From the NCBI GenBank assembly GCA_011372505.1, contig DRSQ01000234.1, forward strand, positions 1-35,957: a stretch of DNA of 35,957 bases. The letters are read 5' to 3'. The position numbers were made by a program, and so were the translations under genes. The stretch's first letter is position 1. Every line of letters begins with the position of its first letter. The stretch is from Chlorobaculum parvum. Lineage in GTDB: Bacteria; Bacteroidota; Chlorobiia; Chlorobiales; Chlorobiaceae. Shown one piece after another: positions 30,104 to 35,957 of the stretch. A model generated the notes under the pieces. It was not told the origin of the DNA. It saw only the letters and a program-made list of their open reading frames with translations, and ran no database searches.

Positions 30104-32899
30104 TCAGAGTTTGCGTTTCTTTTCGACGATCTTGTAGGCCTCGACCACGTCGCCGACCTTGATATCGTCGTAGCCTTTCAGGCTCAGACCGCACTCATAT
30201 CCGCTGTCGACCTCTTTGACATCGTCCTTGAAGCGCTTGAGCGAGTCAAGCTGGCCTTCGTAGATCTGCACGCCGTCACGCAGCAGGCGGACGTTCGAAT
30301 CGCGGAAGATCTTGCCGTCGAGCACGTATGCGCCGCCGACGTTGCCCACCTTGGGCACCCTGAAGACCTGGCGAATTTCAACCGAGCCGATGCTCTCCTC
30401 ATGCAGCTCGGGCGAAAGCATACCTTCGAGCGCTTTCTCCACATCTTCAAGCACGTGGTAGATGACGCTGTAGAATCGTACGTCGAGATCCTCTTTCTCG
30501 GCAAGCCGCTTGGCGTTGACGTTCGGGCGCACTCTGAAGCCGATGATAATTGCATCCGAAGCGGCGGCCAGCAGCACGTCAGTTTCGGTGATCTGACCGA
30601 CACCCTGGTGAATAAGTTGCACCTTGACCTCTTCGTTGTGAATCTTCATGAGGCCATCGGCAAGCGCCTGGATAGAGCCGTCGGTATCAGCCTTGATGAT
30701 AACGCTGAGTTCCTTCTTGAGACCCTCCTTGATCTGACGGGCGATGCTATCGAGCTTGACGCGGGTGCTGCGGCGGAACTCGTGCTCACGCTTGATGATC
30801 TGGCGTTTCTGGGCCAGGTCGCGCGCATCGCGGTCGGATTCCATGACGGTCAGAATATCGCCGGACTGCGGCATATCCTCGAAGCCGAGCACACGCACCG
30901 GCTGGGATGGCCCCGCCTCCTTGATGCGCTTGCCGCGCTCGTCCATGAGCGCCCGGACCTTACCCATCGAGTTGCCGGCAACAAACGGATCACCGACTTT
31001 CAGGAATCCGCGCTGCACCAGCACAGTCGAAACCACGCCCTTGCCCTTGTCAAGTTCGGACTCGACGATGATGCCGCTGGCCATGATGTCCCTCGAATAG
31101 TTGCCTTTCAGCTCGCAGACTTCAGCCTCGGTGAGGACTTTTTCCATCAGCTCGCTGATACCAATGCCCTTCTTGGCCGAAATCTCCTGGCACTGGTACT
31201 CGCCTCCCCAGTCCTCGACCAGCACACCGGCTTCGGAGAGCTGGGTTTTGATCTTGTCGACGTTGACCTCAGGCTTGTCAATCTTGTTGAGCGCCACGAC
31301 AATCGGCACGCCGGCCGCTTTGGAGTGGTTAATCGCTTCGATGGTCTGCGGCATAACGCTGTCATCAGCAGCCACAACCAGAATCACGATGTCGGTCACC
31401 TGCGCACCGCGGGCACGCATAGCAGTAAAGGCTTCGTGGCCCGGCGTATCGAGGAAGGTGATCTGGCGATCGCCCTCGACGGTCACTTCGTACGCGCCGA
31501 TATGCTGGGTAATTCCACCTGATTCGCCTGCCACAACGTTGCTTCGGCGGATGTAGTCGAGCAGCGAGGTCTTACCATGATCGACGTGACCCATGATGGT
31601 CACCACCGGCGGACGGGTTTGCATATCCTCAGGATTATCAACCTGCTCCTCGGCTGTGGTGGCCTCGACTTCGGTAGTAAACTCGATATCAAACCCGAAC
31701 TCCATCGCAATCAGCTCGATGATCTCCTTGTCGAGACGCTGGTTGATGGTCACGAATTTACCCAGCGCAAAGCACTTCTGAATAATATCTTTGGCGGTCA
31801 GACCCATCAGCTCGGCAAGTTCATGCGGCGAAGCGTACTCGGTCACCTTGATGAGGCTCTTTTCAGCCTCACGCATCGCCTCGGCCTCCTCAAGCTCACG
31901 CTCGCGCTCCATGCGGCGCATCTTGCGGAACTTCTGGCGGGAACCGGACGAGCTGCTGTCGTCCATGCCGCTGATGGTATTCTTGATGTTGCGGGAGATG
32001 ACCTTGTCATCAACCTCAACCTTCTTTTTCTTTTTACCCTTCTTTTTCTTGCCGCCACTGAAATCACTTTCGCCAGCAGTTCCACCACTCTTTTTCTTGT
32101 CAGCACCCACCTCTCCGGAAGTCGAAGAGGTGGTACCCTCGAATTCATCTTTGAGCTCAGCGGCACTCTCCTTGAAGCTCTTCTTGCGCGATTTCTTCTT
32201 GCGATCGGAACCGCTCAATACGTCGATCGTACCAAGCACCGTCAGACCGCCAATCTTCTGTGGAGCTTCGTAAGTCTTCATCGAATCGGGCAGCGTCTGC
32301 ACCAGGGCCTGGGAGGATTCGTCAGGCTCTTCAGCTTTTGGCTCCTGCGCTGGTTGCAGCTTGCCTTCAGGCTCGTCTTGGGCTGCCGGTTCCGGCTGCT
32401 CAACCGGCTTGGATTCGGCTTCCGGTGTCTTGGTTTCAGCAACCTCTTCTTTGGTAGGTTCCGGCTGGGCCATCTCGGCAAACGCAGGCGCTTCAGCAGG
32501 GGCAGCAGGAGAAAACAAGGGCTCAGGCTTGGAAGGAATCTCCACAAAAGGCTCTTTTACGGGCTCGGGCATATGAACGGTGGGGGCGGGTGAAGGTCCG
32601 CTGCTCAAACACTCCTTGAGCTGCTGCTCCTTTTCATAAGCTTTCCGCGACTGCTCTTCGAGCCTGGTAAGGCGTTTTTTCTTTTCGGCCCTGATCTTGC
32701 GGGTCTCATCAACCAGTTTTTTCTCCTGGCTGAAATTGCCGAAAATCATGCCGCGCATCTCCTCCCCCACCATTGATGAGGTGGAAGCAACCTTGCCTCC
32801 CTCCTGTTTGACAAACTGCAGAACTTCCCGAGGGCTGACCTGCAGCTCCCTTGCAATATCACTGATACGGAACCTTTTCTGCTTTTCCTCGATGGCCAT
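30104..32899 (-). CDS. infB: Translation initiation factor IF-2
   Basis: 931 aa; [57 protein letters not shown]-terminal IF2_N and low-complexity linker. Confidence 0.97.
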   Translation of the reverse strand: MAIEEKQKRFRISDIARELQVSPREVLQFVKQEGGKVASTSSMVGEEMRGMIFGNFSQEKKLVDETRKIRAEKKKRLTRLEEQSRKAYEKEQQLKECLSSGPSPAPTVHMPEPVKEPFVEIPSKPEPLFSPAAPAEAPAFAEMAQPEPTKEEVAETKTPEAESKPVEQPEPAAQDEPEGKLQPAQEPKAEEPDESSQALVQTLPDSMKTYEAPQKIGGLTVLGTIDVLSGSDRKKKSRKKSFKESAAELKDEFEGTTSSTSGEVGADKKKSGGTAGESDFSGGKKKKGKKKKKVEVDDKVISRNIKNTISGMDDSSSSGSRQKFRKMRRMERERELEEAEAMREAEKSLIKVTEYASPHELAELMGLTAKDIIQKCFALGKFVTINQRLDKEIIELIAMEFGFDIEFTTEVEATTAEEQVDNPEDMQTRPPVVTIMGHVDHGKTSLLDYIRRSNVVAGESGGITQHIGAYEVTVEGDRQITFLDTPGHEAFTAMRARGAQVTDIVILVVAADDSVMPQTIEAINHSKAAGVPIVVALNKIDKPEVNVDKIKTQLSEAGVLVEDWGGEYQCQEISAKKGIGISELMEKVLTEAEVCELKGNYSRDIMASGIIVESELDKGKGVVSTVLVQRGFLKVGDPFVAGNSMGKVRALMDERGKRIKEAGPSQPVRVLGFEDMPQSGDILTVMESDRDARDLAQKRQIIKREHEFRRSTRVKLDSIARQIKEGLKKELSVIIKADTDGSIQALADGLMKIHNEEVKVQLIHQGVGQITETDVLLAAASDAIIIGFRVRPNVNAKRLAEKEDLDVRFYSVIYHVLEDVEKALEGMLSPELHEESIGSVEIRQVFRVPKVGNVGGAYVLDGKIFRDSNVRLLRDGVQIYEGQLDSLKRFKDDVKEVDSGYECGLSLKGYDDIKVGDVVEAYKIVEKKRKL

Positions 32900-32990
32900 T
32901 GACTCCTCCTGGATAATTATCCTCTTGCTCTTGCCGGAATTCCTTCACACTCGCCGCCCAGACGCCTGCCCGGAAATCCTGTAGTAATTC

Positions 32991-34556
32991 TCAGTTTGTT
33001 TCTTCGTCCCGGTTCTCTGCCGGATCCATACCCTCGCCCATGAGCGACCGTTCGTGGCTTTCATCAAGAAGCGCCTTGAGGTCTTCCTCGTTAAACTGCT
33101 CCCTGACGGTGCGGTAGATTGTGTCAGCGATCTTCTTCCAGTAGCGCTTTTCATCGTCGGTAATCCGGCGCTCTCTGGGTTTTGCAGGCTTGCGCGTCTT
33201 GTTGAAAACAAACAGTTCGTCGCTCTTCTGCGTACCGAGCAAAGCCTCCTCGATCTTTTCAACGCCACCCTTCAGAATCTTCTTGGCCGTGTCGAGACCT
33301 CCATCGAGCAGCTGGTAGATCATATCGTCGCCGAACTCTTCGCGGAATTCGATGATATCGATGTCGTTCGGATCTTCGAGCGACTTGTCGATCACGTCGC
33401 GATAGACGTCAATTTCGTAGCCGGTGAGTTTTTCGGCCAGATGGATGTTGTTGCCGTTCTTGCCGATAGCATATTTGATCTGATCGGGCTTGAGCATAAC
33501 TCTTGCCTTGCGTGTCTTCATGTCGGCATGCACGGTCATCGGATCGATCTTGGCCGGCTGAAGCGCGCGGGCGATGAACACCTGCGGCTCATCGGTATAA
33601 TAGATGACATCGATGTTCTCATTGTTCAACTCCTTGACGATGCTCTGGATGCGCTTGCCGCGATAGCCGACGGTAGCGCCGACCGGATCGATGCGCGAAC
33701 TGGTCGATTCGACGGCCACCTTGGCGCGCTCGCCCGGTACACGTGCGATCCCCTTGATAATAATGAGGCCATCGAGAATCTCCGGGACCTCGCTTTCAAA
33801 CAGCTTGTAGAGGAAGCGGTCATCAACTCGCGAGACGATCACCTTCATGCCGCCATCGGGCTTCTCACGCTCCTCGACCGTACCGTCATCGTTGCGCACC
33901 TTGACCTTCTCGCGCTCGATGCTCTTGACATAAAGCTTCATGTGCGGCGTGCGGCGCGGATTATCTTTTTTCATCATCTCCGAGCGCGGAAGCACCAGCT
34001 CCACACGATGATCCTTGGAGGTGTGATAGGTAAAAATCACCTCGTTCGAACGAACCTGATACACCTCACCGGCCACCACTTCGCCTACCTTCTCAAGGCA
34101 GTCTTCGTACACAGCCATGCGCTCGAGGTCGCGAACCTTTTTCTGTACTGACTGCTTGATGATCTGGATCGATTTGCGGGTCAGGTAGTCGTTGAGCTTG
34201 ATCGGTCCCTCTTCGTAATAATCACCAAGTTCCAGCGAATCATCGATCTTGCGAATTTCATCAATGCCGATTTCGATGGTGGGAAGATCAACTTCCTCAA
34301 CAATCTCTTTCAGGATATAGACCTCGAAATCACCGCGCTCGGGATTGATGAAAATGTTGGTTTCAACTTCCGGATCATAATCTTTCCTGAGCTGCTTCTG
34401 GATGATCTCCTTGAGCAGGTCGGCAATATCCATCTTGACCGCGGCGCTTTCGGAGCGTTTCTCCAGAAAGACCTTCGACTGCTCGATTTCTCCGAAAGCG
34501 CTGGCAATCTGCGCCTTCTGATCATGAGTTTCACCCTTAACCTGCTTTCGTGCCAT
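32991..34556 (-). CDS. nusA: Transcription termination/antitermination factor NusA
   Basis: 521 aa; IARVPGERAKVAVESTSSRIDPVGATVGYRGKRIQSIVKELNNENIDVI and KH domains. Confidence 0.96.
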   Translation of the reverse strand: MARKQVKGETHDQKAQIASAFGEIEQSKVFLEKRSESAAVKMDIADLLKEIIQKQLRKDYDPEVETNIFINPERGDFEVYILKEIVEEVDLPTIEIGIDEIRKIDDSLELGDYYEEGPIKLNDYLTRKSIQIIKQSVQKKVRDLERMAVYEDCLEKVGEVVAGEVYQVRSNEVIFTYHTSKDHRVELVLPRSEMMKKDNPRRTPHMKLYVKSIEREKVKVRNDDGTVEEREKPDGGMKVIVSRVDDRFLYKLFESEVPEILDGLIIIKGIARVPGERAKVAVESTSSRIDPVGATVGYRGKRIQSIVKELNNENIDVIYYTDEPQVFIARALQPAKIDPMTVHADMKTRKARVMLKPDQIKYAIGKNGNNIHLAEKLTGYEIDVYRDVIDKSLEDPNDIDIIEFREEFGDDMIYQLLDGGLDTAKKILKGGVEKIEEALLGTQKSDELFVFNKTRKPAKPRERRITDDEKRYWKKIADTIYRTVREQFNEEDLKALLDESHERSLMGEGMDPAENRDEETN

Positions 34557-34619
34557 CGCTGTGTGATCTTGTTTTATAAATAGTCTGCGATTCGTTCCGG
34601 CTTACACCGGTTTTGACCA

Positions 34620-35132
34620 TTACCATTCAGTCTGAACGACCGCCTTGACGATGTCCGCTAGACGCAACGTCAACGGCTCCCGTCCGCTTGTTTTCTTTTT
34701 CTTTCCTTTCATAACCGGTTCGATGGTAATCGACGGCTCATCGCCCTCAATGGAAGCTTCGGTAAGCTTGCCCTCAAACTCTTTCCGTTCTCCTTCGGAA
34801 TCGAGGTACACGACCTTCATTTTCCGTCCCAGATGTCTGAGGTACTGGCGTGGAACCCTGATAGGCTCGCCGAGACCAGGAGAGGAAACCATGAGCTCGA
34901 AATCGCCGCCAGCCAGCATGAGGTTCTCCTCACAGGCTTCAAGGCATGCCCTGATGGTTCGGCTCAACTTTGCGCACTGATCGATGCTAACGCCTTTGTC
35001 GGCTTCAACTGTCAACTCGATAATTCTGCCACCACCGCGCACATCGGCTTCAACAAGGTAAATATCACGTCCTTTCACCGCCGAAACCTCGGCAATCGAC
35101 TCATCGATCGCCCTCTGTATCATCTCGTCCAT
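34620..35132 (-). CDS. rimP: Ribosome maturation factor RimP
   Basis: 170 aa upstream of nusA; VEADKGVSIDQCAKLSRTIRACLE...FELMVSSPGLGEPIRVPRQYLRHLGRKMKV. Confidence 0.92.
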   Translation of the reverse strand: MDEMIQRAIDESIAEVSAVKGRDIYLVEADVRGGGRIIELTVEADKGVSIDQCAKLSRTIRACLEACEENLMLAGGDFELMVSSPGLGEPIRVPRQYLRHLGRKMKVVYLDSEGERKEFEGKLTEASIEGDEPSITIEPVMKGKKKKTSGREPLTLRLADIVKAVVQTEW

Positions 35133-35149
35133 ACGTTCGCTAAATTACC

Positions 35150-35180
35150 TAAAACAAAAAAGTGGGGATCCCCCACTTTC
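35150..35180 (-). terminator. Rho-independent terminator upstream of the rimP operon
   Basis: aaagtggggatcccccacttt hairpin flanked by an A-rich tract on plus (U-tract on minus). Confidence 0.7.
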
Positions 35181-35277
35181 AAAAACCGATCTTGAAAAGG
35201 CCAGTGCTCCGGTCAGCGGACAATGTACAAAAAAACCGGACACAAGCCAAAAAGCACACGATGCCTTCAGCTGCGTT

Positions 35278-35477
35278 TTACTCCTTTTGCTTGATATGGC
35301 TATCGATCACCTCATAGTCCGTCTCTTCGACCTGCACCCTGCGGTTGGAAGAGGAGAACGATTCAGGGCGATTGTCGAATCGATCATCCCTGGAGAAGGT
35401 AAACGTCATGCGGATCAGACGGCTGACAAACCGTACCGCCAGCCACAAAGCGATGAGAAGAAGGATAAATTTCAACA
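35278..35477 (-). CDS. Small single-TM protein (DUF4834-like)
   Basis: MLKFILLLIALWLAVRFVSRLIRMTFTFSRDDRFDNRPESFSSSNRRVQVEETDYEVIDSHIKQKE; one TM helix then a polar tail. Confidence 0.55.
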
Positions 35478-35640
35478 TGAGATAACACTCCGGAAACAAA
35501 GTCTGGCATCTGGAAAACGTTCGCCAGAAACAGAAACAGACTTGATTGATATTTTAACGAACGGAGAAAACATCTCCAAATAGCAGGAACCGCCCAAGCA
35601 AGCTCCCGTGGAATGGAGCGATGGTCAACCGTTACTGGCG

Positions 35641-35883
35641 TTACTGGCCGTGGAGCAACTCGATCAGGCGCTCAGAATCGATGCGGTGTTTAAAAGCGTC
35701 CCTGCCATTGATAAAGATGACTGGAATATCGAGGCCGTAGCGCCCAGCCAGCTCGGCATCGCCGGAAATGTCTACATGCTCGATCTCGAACGGCATGCTC
35801 TGGCGAACCTCTTCGAGCCCCTTTATCGCCTCGTCGCAGAGGCAGCAGCCCGGCTTTCCGTAGATGGTGACCACCGGCCTCAT
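35641..35883 (-). CDS. Glutaredoxin/thioredoxin-fold small protein (CLCD active site)
   Basis: 80 aa; VTIYGKPGCCLCDEAIKGLEEVRQ...IEHVDISGDAELAGRYGLDIPVIFINGRDAF. Confidence 0.85.
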   Translation of the reverse strand: MRPVVTIYGKPGCCLCDEAIKGLEEVRQSMPFEIEHVDISGDAELAGRYGLDIPVIFINGRDAFKHRIDSERLIELLHGQ

Positions 35884-35957
35884 GGCCTGGCGGACTCCTG
35901 CGTGACCGCTTCGTGCAGCACGCCCGTCAGCGCATCGAGGTCGAGCGAGGTCTGCTC
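35880..35957 (-). CDS. C-terminal end of an unidentified protein (truncated by window edge)
   Basis: Minus frame ...EQTSLDLDALTGVLHEAVTQESARP* with TGA at 35880-35882 overlapping the ATG of the next gene (ATGA). Confidence 0.5.
   Translation of the reverse strand, partial: EQTSLDLDALTGVLHEAVTQESARP

Noticed and set aside
29864-34151. Long plus-strand ORFs opposite infB and nusA (552, 338 and 365 aa)
   Set aside because: Antisense frame artefacts of strongly supported infB and nusA.
1-35957. CRISPR arrays, rRNA, prophage or biosynthetic cluster
   Set aside because: No regularly spaced direct repeats, rRNA signatures, phage structural genes or clustered specialised-metabolism genes were seen.

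Overview
The window looks like a chromosomal segment from a green sulfur bacterium (Chlorobiaceae, Chlorobium/Chlorobaculum-like). The organism is inferred from gene content and order and was not checked by search. Most of it is densely packed housekeeping genes. Minus strand: gatA-sucD, rho, folC-ruvA, rpsT, a PPi-type phosphofructokinase, yicC-gmk-rpoZ, and a long rimP-nusA-infB-rbfA-truB-ribF-rpsO block. Plus strand: uppS-bamA, glmM plus an ABC exporter, fni plus a polyprenyl synthase, dprA, and ompH/skp-lptC-panD plus a GlmU-like nucleotidyltransferase. There are two tRNAs (Leu-GAG, Lys-UUU) and a 35-aa COX24/AURKAIP1-like basic protein that the ORF track misses. The accessory part is the first ~1.7 kb: an ISL3-type transposase fragment cut by the window edge, a HEPN-MNT (HepT/MntA) toxin-antitoxin locus, and a DUF4160/DUF2442 pair. 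The HepT toxin frame appears destroyed by a nonsense codon plus a 1-nt frameshift inside the RX4HXY catalytic motif, while MntA is intact. Other points of interest are a 16-bp inverted-repeat-bounded element at the rho 3' end, two adjacent minisatellites at 16.68-16.77 kb, and a GlmU that lacks its acetyltransferase domain. I found no convincing evidence for a wholly new multi-gene system.
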